Shown: piece after piece, positions 50,829 through 62,139 of the stretch
Numbering within the stretch: the first letter of the stretch is position 1
Layout of the letters: the number at the start of each line of letters is the position of its first letter
Program-made: the position numbers and the translations under genes
Assembly: GCA_013398055.1 (NCBI GenBank)
Contig: VZRS01006544.1
Location: forward strand, 62,258-126,257
Source of the DNA: Ifrita kowaldi
Taxonomy: Eukaryota > Chordata > Aves > Passeriformes > Cinclosomatidae
Length of the DNA: 64,000 nt
Direction of reading: 5' to 3'
The notes under the pieces: model-generated
What the model saw: the letters and a program-made list of their open reading frames with translations, nothing else
Database searches by the model: none
Told to the model about the DNA's origin: nothing

Positions 50829-50945
50829 AGTTTTAGAATGGCATCTTAGAATCAGGGACTGGCCTGGGTTGGAAGGGACCTTCAAGATCATCTAGTTTCA
50901 GGCCCCATGCTGTGGGCAGGGAATTTTCTAGTGTCCATCAAGGAG
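50829..50945 (-). repeat. CR1 LINE 3' tail, minus strand
   Basis: The stretch contains GGCCTGGGTTGGAAGGGACC, then TTCAAGATCATCTAGTTTCAGG and CATGCTGTGGGCAGGGAATTT. This is the reverse complement of the conserved 3' UTR block of avian CR1. It is 5'-truncated and lies about 270 bases upstream of the large JCAD coding exon, so it does not disturb the acceptor. Confidence 0.88.
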
Positions 50946-51216
50946 GGCTGTACGTGTTTGCACAGCAGGTAACTGTGTGCCTTTGTCTCTCTTTCTAACA
51001 CCTTTGCATAGCTAACAACATGTCAAAAGAGCTTCTGTCCCTTCCTTTACCCATGTTAATGACTGACTTTTAAATCCTCTCATTAAAATCATTATCTGGT
51101 TGCAAATAGATTACACAAACCCCATTGGCGTAACTCATCATTTGACCTCCTAATGGCCTTACCCAAGCGAGAAGGAACCTGTGCACGCTGCCTCTGACAC
51201 TGCATTTTTTTTTCAG

Positions 51217-54200
51217 GGTTTATGACAGGCCTCATTTAGCATGGTCTCCCCAGCCCAAGACTGATAAAGATCTCGCCTACTGGAGAAGACGAGGACAGGA
51301 CTTCAGTGTGCTACTGGGCTATTCCCAGAAGGCCAGTGTGGAGATGAAAGGCCTGGCTGCAGCCCCAGGGGCACCCCGGCACCCCAAGGAGAATCAGCTG
51401 AAGGCGGGGACAGGTGCAGGGTATGTCAGAAGAAGCGGCTTGCAGGAAAGCTGTGAAGTGCCCAGCAACTGCAAATGGCAAAGTCTGGAAGTGGAAAGCT
51501 GGAACCAGCCAAAAAAGGTAGGGAGGCAAATGTCCGAGGGTGACAGGGAGAAGCTGCTGCAAGAGCTGTATTCGCTGACCCTGGGAGACAATGTACTCAG
51601 CACCCACAGCAGGGGGAAATCGCAGTCGTTGCCAAGGGTCCTTTCCCCTGAGAGCATGAGGTGTGTGGAAATGCCCTCCCTGACCAACAGTAACAACTCG
51701 CTCAGCGTAACTAAAACCCCCTTGTATCCCCCAAACAGACTGAGTGTGGAACCAGCCAAGCACCATGGAACGGGAGGCCATTTCCTTCCCCTGGTGAAGC
51801 CCAAGTATGGGAAACCCCTCAAGCCTCCATCCTACGAACTGCAGCAGCAGACTAGGGCACCTGCGGATACCGTGGGTTTCCAGGACCACTGCCAGAAAGA
51901 GGAACCTATCTCCTACTTAGCCAAAGTCAATGAGCCAAGGCAAGATGCTTGCATTCCAGACTCTGGTTTGGAGCCCCCAGTGTACGTACCTCCTCCTTCT
52001 TACAAATCCCCACCTCACCAACACGTGACCCCACGTTCCCCCAGTGAAGTGCCTAACGCCGACCCGTGCGCCAGCAGTGATCCACAGGGTCCTGCAGAGA
52101 GGGTTGTCCCCTGCCAACGACCAGCCATGAATACTTTTGAAGTGGGGGGTGACCCTTGCAAAGACAACCATTTTCCTCATGGGAAGCAAAGCCATGCAAG
52201 GCGCCCTGCTGACCACCTGCGTTCCGTTCAGTATATTCCCTTTGATGATCCTCGGATACGACATTTTAAAATCGCACCACTCGAAGGTCTGCAGGGCAAC
52301 TCTAAACACACTGAAAATGCATGTAGTCCCAGTTCTGGTGCTTTGCAAGAGAGAAATCTTGAAGTACAGTACAACAGTGCCTTTGTGGATGCATCAAACT
52401 TGTCCAGTTCTGCAAAGGGAGAAAGACCTTCTGACAGTTCCACCCATAGCAACAGATGGTTGGCACCATCCGTCCGAGATCAGGAAAATTGTGCCTTGCC
52501 GGACCAAAGAGACAATTGTAGTGCAACTAATCACAGCCCCCATAACGAAGCCAGCACAGAGTACACAAAAGGCAAACTTTCTGTAAGAAATTCACATATG
52601 GACAACACCTGTGAGACTGTTACAAAAGTGAAAAAGTTTGAACCTGGAACTGGGATGCAGAGCAAAAAGAGTTCAAAGAAAAAAATGAATGAAACTATAT
52701 TTTGTTTGGTCTCCATCCCAGTTAAATCCGAATCCAATCTGCCAGATACAGATAGGAACAACAACATAACTCAGAGCCCTGATAAGAATGGGTTTGATAA
52801 CAATGGGGCTTTGCAAGAACAAAGTCTCTTAAGTATGTCTTCAACAGACTTGGAGTTACAAGCACTTACAGGAAGCATGACCAATAAAAATGAGTTACAA
52901 AAACAAGAGCTGTGGAGACCAGAAGAGTTCAAACAAATGAATGACCTCAGATTTATTCAGCCTACAAAACACAGAGAGCTCAAATATTCTGGCTCCTGGC
53001 CAGGCGATCAGTACAAAGACCAGCAGACACAGACCAGTTTCTCTGAAGAACCTGAGAGCCCACAATTTTTCCATGGTACAAAGCCTGGGCAGCCTGATAG
53101 TAGCAAACTGCTATCTCCAAAACTCCAGGGTTGTACAGCATCCAGGGGGGCAAAACAGACAGGATCCCCTTCTGACGAGAGAGGCTGCAGGCAGAGCGGT
53201 TACAGTATGAAGGGCCAGACACACCTCAGCCAGTCTAGCAACAGTGCATTTTCCAGGACTGCCACCTCAGTTCTTCAGGCTCCCTCACCAAAAGCCCACC
53301 AGAGCCAGCCTGTGCCTGTCCAAGAGAGGGAAAATGGCCTTCTTTTCAAGGGAGATGTAGTTAAGGGAGAGCCAGGCGCTCCCTGCAACAGTAAAGAGCT
53401 GTTTGGGCAGTTCCTGTTGAAACCTGTAAGTCGCCGTCCCTGGGATGTAATAAGTGAGCTAGAAAGTTTTAACAAGGAGCTGCAAGGGCAGGAGGAGAGC
53501 ACAAGCAGTGAAGAAGATTTGGAAAGTGCTGCAGCTCCTCTGCAGACAGGTGCCTTTATGCAGAGGAGGGAGTTCAGAAATCAGAAGTCAAGCCAGGAGC
53601 CAAAACATGGTGGGAAATCAGAAGTGGTTGTGCCAGAGGTGCCTGCATTTAGGTCAGGAAGGGTTAAAAGTAAGTCTGAAAGTTGGAGCATGGGGACAGA
53701 GCATGGTGGTGAGCTAAGATGTGTTGGCTCTCAAGGCTCCTCAAAGCCAGGAGGGAGCAGTGAAGGAGTCAGGCCAGCAGATAGAAGTCTGATAACAGAA
53801 ATGGGGATGGGGGAAGCCAAGAGCAGAACGAGCAAACAGCCAGTTCATGTGGGCCCTGTCAAAAGAGTTTTGTCCAGTAGCCCAAGTAGTTCATGTCACA
53901 GTAATCCTTTCAATAACCCTGTCTTGCAGGAGATGAGCGAAGACCAAAATTACCTAGACTTTGTTAAACTGAGCAAAGGTGCAACTCCCACAAATGACAG
54001 GGTATTAGAGAGAGGGTCAGTAGTACGCTTGTCACTAACAAAGAGGAACCAAAGGTGCTCTGAGCCGGATTTGAGGTCAGTGGGACTTGATGTGGCCCCA
54101 GAACCTGGTGCTAACAACTCTGATCACTCTTCAGATGCAAATGCAGTGGAAATCCCTGTGAATGAGTCATTGCAGGCAAGAGCTGCAAGAATTTTAGGTA

Positions 54201-54869
54201 TAGACATAGCAGTGGAGTCTCTCCTTCCAGATGACCAGGCTGGGCCCCACCCAGGCACTAGTCCTTCAAACGGTGCTCAGGACTTTGAGTCATCATCAGT
54301 GGGAAGCACAGTAAGTAACAAAGAAGGAAAAAAAGAGGATTCTTATGAAGGCAGACGAAAGTGTGGATGGACAGAGAGTGCTCTCTTTGTCAGAGCTGGA
54401 GGACGATCTTTATACCCTGATGAATGCCAGGCCACTCACCAGGAAACCAGCGCTAAACCACTGGTAACTGAGCAAGTTCTTGAACAACCTGTGAGTCCCA
54501 GCCAAGGTGAGGACCAAAACTTGGTTTGCAAGTCAGCTGCATATCAGCATTCAGAAAAGAGAGTGAGGAGCACCTCGAAAGTGATAGAGACACTCCAAGG
54601 CAAGCTCACGTCTCCACCCAGCCGGACTGCCATGGATCGCTTGGTGCGAATGAAAGAAGTTGACTCCGTGTCGCGGATGAGACGTCTGAGCATTAAGAGC
54701 GCAGACTCAGGAGAGGAGGTGGATGAAGAGAAGCTGTCAAAGGTACCAGAGGAGAGAGGAAGCAAACTGGCAAGCTCAGGGGCTGTTTCCAAGCGTGTTA
54801 TCTCTCTCAGTGAAAATGGATGTTTAGGTGGAATGGACAAGAAGAAGATCGACAGAGATTTTTCTTTAG
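51217..54869 (+). CDS. JCAD: JCAD coding exon 2, main exon (residues 101-1318)
   Basis: This 3.65-kb exon encodes nearly all of JCAD, which localises to VE-cadherin-containing endothelial junctions and is linked in the literature to angiogenesis, actin and LATS2/YAP (Hippo) signalling. In mammals JCAD likewise has one giant coding exon. The block YWRRRGQDFSVLLGYSQK (about 122-139) is a JCAD hallmark. Two PPSY (PPxY, WW-domain ligand) motifs lie at 304-307 and 360-363 in a proline-rich stretch. A conserved basic C-terminal block, MDRLVRMKEVDSVSRMRRLS, starts near 1240 and contains an RRLS phosphosite-like motif. The remainder is rich in Ser, Pro, Gln and charged residues, without folded domains, coiled coils or membrane segments. 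The frame is intact throughout. The exon ends TTAG|GTAAGA, leaving one base (G) of a split codon. If the intron were retained, the frame would run 26 further codons to a stop at 54947-54949. Confidence 0.97.
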
Positions 54870-55503
54870 GTAAGACCCTGTTATGGGAGATCCAGATGGG
54901 TACTCGTTCCTTATGTAATGGCATGATCAGTTTGCTTATGCCCACGTAATGCTGCTCAAATAGTAACAGGCTGTAGGTGGTACTATCCTCATCTGGGAGC
55001 CACCCACTTTGCTCTCCTTGTGGAGAAGATGAATGTTCTCTGATCCCATTTTAGGAATAGTTACTGTAAAACTCACTTGTGATATGGAAACTCATTCACA
55101 GAGATTGGAGTGCTCCCTAAGGTCTTATCTCTGTCTAATTGTTTCAGGGAATGGCCAGGCTAAAACAGTGGAGTTCAAAGACAGTCACTCTAATGCCAGT
55201 GTTTGGGAACATGTGGTGGTTTTATCATAGCTGTTCCTTGAATGCCAATTTTTTCCCCCTTTCTAATACTTCAGTAGACACATACTATATCACAGTTCAG
55301 AAGAAACTAAAAATAAAAATCTGATGTTCTTCTATGAAGCCTCTGGGAAATGGCTGCATATAGGGGCCTGGAAAATTCTCTCTCTCTCATGAATGTTTTC
55401 CAGATCCGATGGTGAGAATAACTGTTAACCCCAGGACAAATGGAAAGTTGACTTTTTCAGTGAACGCTTTTTTTTTTTTTCCTATTTTTTGGTGTTTCTG
55501 ATC

Positions 55504-55563
55504 TCTACAGATATATCTATATATATCTACAGATATATCTACACAAGATATAAACTTGTGTAG
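55504..55563. repeat. Direct and inverted short repeats
   Basis: TCTACAGATATATCTA occurs at 55504-55519 and again at 55526-55541. It overlaps a 9-bp inverted repeat, CTACACAAG (55539-55547) against CTTGTGTAG (55555-55563), with a 7-base loop. This is low-complexity intronic DNA. Confidence 0.8.
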
Positions 55564-57889
55564 TCCATATGCATTCCCAAAGTACCATGAGCTGTTCCCT
55601 CTCTAAAACAGTTTTCATATAGCATTTTGTTGAACAACTGAAAATCAGTTATTGCCATAGACCTGTGTAAAGGGATAAATCTCCCAGGCCACCTGCCTAG
55701 TCCATTCAATAAATTGGAGTGAGAAAAGTGTGAAAGTTGTTAAATTAGTATTAATCTCCTCCTTCCTTTTTCCATCTTCTCTGTTACAGTTGACACTTCA
55801 CCTTGAAATCTGCACAGGTTATTCATTTAACCTCATTGATACAAATCTGTTCACAGTTTTCCGGTACAGATGGACTGAAATTAAATGGAGTATACTTTAA
55901 ACTGGATTTATGCATTTCCATCTGAAAAGAAATGCTTGTATGAGTTCTAAGCATTGACTCCTGCAGTCTTGCAGCCTTTTTCTCCATGTCTTTTTCCGTA
56001 TCCCACATCTTTGTCTCTTTCTGCTCTGAACTCTTTTTCTCCAGACCAGATTTTTCAAACAGACTAATTCAGCTTTCTTGTACCCATCAGGTCTAGTATG
56101 CCCCACATGCATTTCATATGCTTTCCTCCCTTGAGGTTTCTGCTGGAGTGAAGAAAATAACTGTTGTGATGACATGACTTCAGGGATGTATCAAAACAGA
56201 TTGTGTGTGTTTTATTGGAGCGTTATTCTGCAGTAAATTAGGTCTAAATTTATCCCTCTTGCTGACAATGCCAGGCTTGTATTCTGCAGTGTGTTCCCAT
56301 TGCAGCAGTTCCCTCACAGCCATAACAGGCCTCCCCATGTTTGGATGGCATGAATGTCCCTTCCTGCTGCGCATGTCCAGTAGTGCAGGCTGACATGCAT
56401 GGGGTGGGCAAGTGGCTCCTCCACTGGCCTCTTCTCATCCAAAGAGACCCTGATTTGTTGATGGCCCCAAAAGCTTCACCTTACCTTAACAGGGCAGGGC
56501 TGAAGATTCACGTTTGTAGAAAAGCCTGATGTTGTGTCTTCCTCTGTTAAGCCTCACTCCAGTTTCCAGACTAGCTTATTGGTACCATTGAAAGCCCAAA
56601 AGAGTTGCTTTCAAAGAGCAAATATTCCATTCTAAAAGGCCATTCTATTTGGAGCGAGGTAGGTTGATGTTAGTCTTATAATTGCAGACTGGGCCTGTCA
56701 CAGAGGCTGCAGCCCTTACCAGAAACAGGCTTTCACATGTATAATGTAGCTTGGCAGACGAACAGACATCTCTAAATAAGAGCCCTGCCAAAACTGAGTG
56801 CAAGAAGCTCATCTTACTATGCAAATACTGCCATTAGGAGAACATCTCCAAGTGTTCCCAAATGCATTGGATGTCTTTTCTCCTTTGCTGTTTGAAGACA
56901 TGAGGCTGCTAATCTGGCTTTGTTTCTGGGGAGAGCATTTCAAATGAGCTTAACCAAATGTTGAATAAACATTTCTGTATCAGTGCCAGAACTCCAGCCT
57001 CTGTCCCCCTCAAAAGGGTGACCTGGCCTGTCAGTCTGGCACTTTTGTGCCCTTGGTTTAGGTGCTGAGGGCATGGGTAAGCTTTCAGGGAATACACTGA
57101 GCCATGCAGAGACTCCATGTCTTGTGCCCTGATTTTCTCCCTTCCTCCCTGCCCCTGTCCTGCCACTCCCTGAAACAGTGTGCACCTGAAATTTTGTGGG
57201 GAATTCTGTTAATGTGAATGTGTCTGGCCTTAGGAAAATCAGGTGTCTGAAATGCAAATCTGCTTTTATTCTTAGGTCAACCTGTCACAGAACACTTCAG
57301 AATTTTATATTCTAACAGTTTAGATGGCAAAGTATTTACAATCAAAAAATCGTTACTGCTTTAGAGGCATCACACACTATCAGTGCATTAAACTTAGAAA
57401 GATGCAGCATTATCCTAGAGCACACTAGCCCTCAAAAACTTTTTTCCTGATGATTTTTTTGCATTCATGTGGTGTCTGGAAATACCAGAAAAGGCTTAGC
57501 AGAAATCCTAGGTGTTGCTGGCACAGACTCCTTTCTTGGCTGGCCTAGCAGCTTGAGGAGGGTGGGCAAGAGAAGTGAAAAAAGATTCTGCACCACGAAT
57601 CCACCCACTGGGGCCAAATCCAGAAGTCCTTTCTTAGCCAGTTCCCCCTTGACATGAGTCTGGATGCTGCAGATGGACAATTGCACATAGGAGCAAAGAT
57701 TTCCCTGGAGGATTTTTATGCTTTTTATGTTTGAATGAAGACATTCACTCACATCAACATGAAAGTCCTGAGGATGAACGTTTTACTCCAAAGTGTGATA
57801 TTTATGTGTGGAACTGTTTTCATGCTCAGCTGTTTAAATGCGAGTGCTGTGGGAGTACAGCCTACGGGAGGGACGTTTAAGGTTAGCAC

Positions 57890-58035
57890 AGATATTCCGG
57901 TTGCGTAAGAGCAGGAGCAGCACGCGGCAGCACGGCTGCAGCGCCGGTTTGTCCGGGCCCCGCTGCGCCTGCAGACTCCTCCCTAGGTAGCCCTGGCTCC
58001 TACACGCCATGACCGTGCACCCCGAGGGCAAGTCA
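57890..58035. promoter_or_regulatory. CpG-rich patch in last JCAD intron
   Basis: About 145 bases have high CpG and GC (CACGCGGCAGCACGG, GCGCCGGTTTGTCCGG, CCGCTGCGCC) inside an otherwise CpG-poor intron. It could be an intragenic alternative promoter or enhancer, or a small exon of an unknown transcript. A minus-strand frame of 81 codons (57834-58079) crosses it but resembles nothing I know. Confidence 0.35.
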
Positions 58036-58864
58036 GGTGTCTGCATGAGAGCACTGGGCAGGCACACCTCACAAGGCAAAGCCTTTACGTTGCAATCCTA
58101 TCCCAGAGTGACGAGGGGGAAGGAAAAGGCTCATGTCTGCTCACTTCATGGCCAGCATTGGGATAAATCCAATTAAAAAATCTGATACAAGAGTGTCCTC
58201 AGGGGTTTGGGAAAAGGAAAACTAACCTGTGGTATGTCCTGTGAACTGGCGCGAGGGAGGCTGGAAATGAAGAAGAGTGTTAGTAAGCCAGTCCAGTGCT
58301 TTAGTGAGTAAGGCTGAAACGTGAGCTGCAGTTTTGCAGACCAAAGCGAGACAGACTAACCATAGTGATGCAACGCAGCTGTGCTTTCCTGTTTTCTGTT
58401 GAATTAATCTGAAATGAAGGATTTGCAATCAAATGAAAAGACCCTGATGACTGCATGGCATAATCACTCCTTCAGCCAGCCTTACACACCCTGATAGGAT
58501 GCTTAAAGCATTTACTGGTCCTTAGTGTTCAGTACAAGGGGGAGCAAATCTTGTGTCTTTTTCTTCCTGTCAACACACCTGAAAACTGGAAGTAATCACT
58601 TAGAATTCAGTGTGCTTGATCCTACTTACCCAAGGCATTCCCAAATTCTGTCTCCATGCATTTGATCAGAGTTGTTCCTGAATTATACTGGTAAAAATAC
58701 AGAATTTGGGTCAGGAATGCGATATGTATCTTTAACGCGGAAAGTCCATTATCAGCTTCTCTTTTTTTAATAAAAACTAGGGAAAAGATGTGTCGTTTCC
58801 ACAGCTAGAAATATTGAATAGATTTCACAATACATTATTTAGAGTGTTTTCTTGTTTTTTCCAG

Positions 58865-58899
58865 ATACGTATGACCCCACCAAAGTTGAAAAGGTGTGA
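58865..58899 (+). CDS. JCAD: JCAD last coding exon (residues 1319-1329 and stop)
   Basis: After the TTCCAG acceptor, two bases (AT) complete the split codon left as G by the large exon, giving Asp. The frame then reads TYDPTKVEKV and ends at TGA 58897-58899. Phase agreement, a strong acceptor and a short terminal coding exon match the JCAD gene structure. The total coding length is 302 + 3653 + 35 = 3990 nt, or 1329 residues, against about 1359 in human. The extreme C-terminus (E-K-V) fits the loose class III PDZ-ligand pattern (acidic at -2, hydrophobic at 0); whether it binds a PDZ domain is unknown. This exon is too small to find by ORF length and was located by splice phase. Confidence 0.9.
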
Positions 58900-59792
58900 G
58901 AATAATGAAGAGGAGAATAGAGAAATTTCTGCTCTACTAAGAATGTTTCACTGATTTTTTTTTCTGGGTGCTTTTTGTTTGGTTTTTGTTCTTTAATGTT
59001 TGGAAATTGTCTCCATTTGTGATGTTCATGGTGTACTGATAATGCCTTTACCACTGCCACTAGGAATTAGCTATTCATGTCTGAAACTGTTGCAGAGACC
59101 ACAGAAAAATCTGACTTCTACATTGGAACCATCTGCCTTGGTAGTGTTTAAGACAATACCTACCATTGGCAAAGAGTTTTCATCTGAACTCTATTTCAGT
59201 CTTCAGCGGGGATGATGAAATGCATCAAGTGAGGCGTTACATTGGTGTAAATTTAAACGTGGGAGATTAGTGAAATTATTTTTAAAAGAATGTGAATCTA
59301 TAAGCTAAACTTCTAAGTATCTGCATTCTAAACTTTGTTTAACTTAAGGGATTTTTGGCCGTAAGTAGAAAGTGCGGCTGCACTGTGTGGGGGAAGGAAT
59401 GTGAAAGAATGGTAGCAAAGACTGATTGTGGAATTATCTCTGACATCCAGAGTTTGATTTTACTTGGATTAAATACTTACTTGCCACCTAGAAAGAAGAA
59501 AAAACAAAACTCAAAAGCTTCTAAAAGATGGAAGACTTTTGTAGTACAGTGTACAGAACATGTAATTATAGTAGCTGGCAACTATGTTTCAAACCAATGC
59601 AAAGTATACCACTGGCTGTTTTGCACTCAGTATTACCTATTTTTTTTTGCTGTTTAGAAATTCTTTATATGAAAGTATAGTAGCTGGTTTAAAATAGCCC
59701 ATTTTAACAAAGTAACTATATTTCTTGTTACAGAATACTATCTATTTTTCTACGATGTAAACAATTGCTAACAAGTGGCAAGTATAAAGAAG

Positions 59793-59810
59793 TATTATTA
59801 TTATTATTAT
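59793..59810. repeat. (ATT)n microsatellite, six units
   Basis: Six uninterrupted TAT/ATT units lie in the JCAD 3' UTR. It is short and may be polymorphic in length. Confidence 0.9.
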
Positions 59811-59946
59811 AATTATATTTTAAGAAGACTTATTCCTCTGAGTGAAGGTGCCCCAAGCAGATTTCACTCCTATATCTTAATGCACACACCATATTGCCAC
59901 TTACTCAGTAATGCTACCTTATTTTGTTCTGAAAAAAAAAAAAGCC

Positions 59947-59970
59947 ATCTATCTATCTATGTATGTATGT
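59947..59970. repeat. (ATCT)3(ATGT)3 compound microsatellite
   Basis: Three ATCT units (59947-59958) run directly into three ATGT units (59959-59970), in the JCAD 3' UTR just after an A-run (59932-59943). Confidence 0.9.
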
Positions 59971-60360
59971 ACTAAAAGGTTAATTTCTACTTTTTCCCAC
60001 TTGACCCTTGGATCATTCTTCTTGGAGCCACTTTCTGAAACACACTGAGAACTCTGCAGGCTGGTGTTGCTGCCATTCCATTCCTAGGATGCTGATTACC
60101 AAAAAGTGGGTTTGGATCTTTGTCCCAGTGTTGCCAAGTGGCTCAGATAAAATACCTGCTTGCTTTCTTATACTTTGTTCCCTTTTACAGATTATGAGTT
60201 TGGATTAGGCCAGTGCACAAAAATAAGCAAAACTGTGTTCTTCCCTGAAGTCACCAGGTGTTGCTGGGGAGAAGTTCAGGTGTCTTTTTGATGGCATTTA
60301 AATACATGGCTTTAAATATATTTTATCTGCACACACAAATGCATGAATTACAGAATTTAT

Positions 60361-60366
60361 AATAAA
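60361..60366 (+). terminator. JCAD: Canonical poly(A) signal, likely JCAD proximal 3' end
   Basis: AATAAA lies 1.46 kb after the JCAD stop. It is followed within 30-60 bases by a U/GU-rich stretch (TAGTATCTGTGTCTT), as expected of a cleavage/polyadenylation site. Cleavage would fall near 60380-60390. Confidence 0.65.
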
Positions 60367-60834
60367 GCCTATGCATTCTGCCCTTTGATCCTGAATTAGC
60401 CTGCTTAGTATCTGTGTCTTAAAAGCCTTTATGTCCATTCCTGTATGTTTTTTGTAAGTACCTGTGTACTAACATTCTTCTGATGACTTGTTCATGTGCT
60501 TCACCAGTCTATTCTATTGGCCTTTTCTGGGTTTTAGCATAATTTTATTTTTTAAAATCTTGTAATTTCTTGAAATATTTTTTCCTAAGTCTGTAATTTG
60601 GAAAGAACGATCGGGAAAAACACTCATCCTGTGTTTTGGCAGCAAGAATTTCTTGTCTGTAACACATGATTCTGTTACATATGGACTATTTAAAGCTTGC
60701 TTGAAAAGAAAATGTGGTGTATAATTTGTTTTATTAACTCTTGTGCATGCTGTGTAGCAATACTTATTGACAAACTGTTCCTACCACTCTTACTATATTC
60801 CCCTCTTCATCACCATCTAGGACATCTGGGGACT

Positions 60835-61015
60835 TGTAAATAGCTACAAAACACGTTTTCCCTCCCTGGTGCCTCCCCACCTGAATCCTGCCCATAAAAA
60901 ACAGTTCAGAAAGAACTGCATCAACTCTCATCTTCCCACTTCCCAGTAAAACTGAGATGTGTAGCAATTAATTGAAAGTTTTAATTTATCCTTGGTTGCT
61001 GAAGAACTGTAAATA
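60835..61015 (+). promoter_or_regulatory. Two Pumilio-type TGTAAATA motifs
   Basis: TGTAAATA occurs at 60835-60842 and 61008-61015 on the + strand, matching the UGUANAUA Pumilio recognition element. They lie between the proximal and distal poly(A) signals, so they would be included only in a longer JCAD mRNA. Chance occurrence in AT-rich DNA cannot be excluded. Confidence 0.35.
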
Positions 61016-61240
61016 GTCGCATATAAGCATTCCTATTACCTTCTGTTTATGTCTCTATGGAACAGAAGTTTTCTTTGCATTTTATTTTCTTCTGCTCGGA
61101 ATAGGTTAATTGATTCCACAGTGTATCTGTTTCATCAGTCATGCCAAGTAATTACTTTTCCAAAGCACATAAACATCCAAGATCTAAAAAAAAAGAGGCA
61201 ACAGTATTGCAGGGAAAGTTTTATTGGCCAAGAATAAGAA

Positions 61241-61246
61241 ATTAAA
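61241..61246 (+). terminator. JCAD: Possible distal poly(A) signal for JCAD
   Basis: ATTAAA, the common variant signal, is followed by a GU-rich region (TTTGTTTTGCAGTAGTGTGTG) within 30-50 bases. Use of this site would give a 3' UTR of about 2.36 kb. It may belong to JCAD or be unused. Confidence 0.4.
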
Positions 61247-62139
61247 ACCTAGAAAGTGGGTAAGCTTTGTTTTGCAGTAGTGTGTGACTGACCAGTGGAT
61301 GAAGGAGCAGAGTTAGTCCTCTTTTGGAAATGGTATATTCATCTAACAACACTGGTAGTTTCATTTGATACAGACAACTGAGAAATCCATGGGGTACAGT
61401 TTTCTGAACAATTGTGCCTCAGTGTTTCTACAGTGTCTGTGCCATGGGTCAGCTATTGGAATGGACTGGATGGTACTGTAGCTGAACCACCTTTCCAGAA
61501 ACCTTTCACCAATTTGCAAACAGTCAGCAGAGAGCCCCCTTTGCACCAGACGTGGTTAAAAAACAGTAAATGGTGACTGCCAGTGCCTGTCTCGATGAGT
61601 ACATAAAACTGTCTTGGCAACAGCCGTCACTGGTAATGGCAACAGCAGGAGCTCCGGGCTCACATTCTCCATCCTCACAAAGGTGGAGGATGTGGCAGGC
61701 TGCTTCCAGTGCTTCCTGCAATGCAAGCACAGTGAGAAGTGAGGAACTCTGCCTTTATTCTAGGGGGAAGAGCAGAGCTACAACCTCAGAAATTACGTTT
61801 TTACAAGCTGCTGTGTATCCAGCTTGTGCTGCTGCTGTGACATTGTAGCTGGGGAAGCTGAGGTTGGGGGAAGAGACTGGTTTCATGAGCATTCACAGAA
61901 ACTCATGCAAAAAACTCCCAAACCTGACCGATTCATACATTTTAAAACATGTTTAATGGGAGCACTCCTCAGGACCTGGATGGCTAAAGAGGACCTGCCA
62001 TCTCCTTCCCTTTACCGTGTTGAAATCCAGAAGGGACAGTCACAGCCTGAGGGGTTGGTGCCAGTAACAGCGGCTGGTGGCAGGGAGATAAAAACGAACA
62101 CGACGTTCCAGGCTCCTATCTCCTATCTGAGGAAGAGAA

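Larger units (their letters stand above)
43838..51216 (+). other. JCAD: JCAD intron 2
   Basis: Bounded by the GTAAGT donor at 43838 and the acceptor TTTTTTTTTCAG ending at 51216. Its apparent 7.4-kb length is inflated by about 1.03 kb because of the perfect duplication at 45183-47239. It also holds a diverged CR1-like 3' end near 49.45 kb and a CR1 tail at 50.83-50.95 kb. No other exon is recognisable. The open frames around 45.5-47.2 kb appear twice only because of the duplication. Confidence 0.85.
54870..58864 (+). other. JCAD: JCAD intron 3
   Basis: The intron runs from the GTAAGA donor at 54870 to a strong acceptor, TTTTCTTGTTTTTTCCAG, ending at 58864. No other exon is recognised. It contains an ATATCT-type repeat cluster (55504-55563) and a CpG-rich patch near 57.9-58.0 kb. 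The rest is ordinary AT-rich intronic sequence with overlapping short open frames on both strands. Confidence 0.85.
58900..60385 (+). other. JCAD: JCAD 3' UTR (proximal form)
   Basis: Non-coding sequence runs from the stop codon to shortly after the AATAAA at 60361. It is AT-rich, with an (ATT)n run at 59793-59810 and ATCT/ATGT repeats at 59947-59970, typical of vertebrate 3' UTRs. A longer form ending after 61241 would extend it to about 2.4 kb. Its end is inferred from poly(A) signals only. Confidence 0.7.

Noticed and set aside
54870..54949. Read-through C-terminus of the large JCAD exon
   Set aside because: It follows a good GTAAGA donor and lacks the expected JCAD ending. The phase-matched exon at 58865 explains the C-terminus better.
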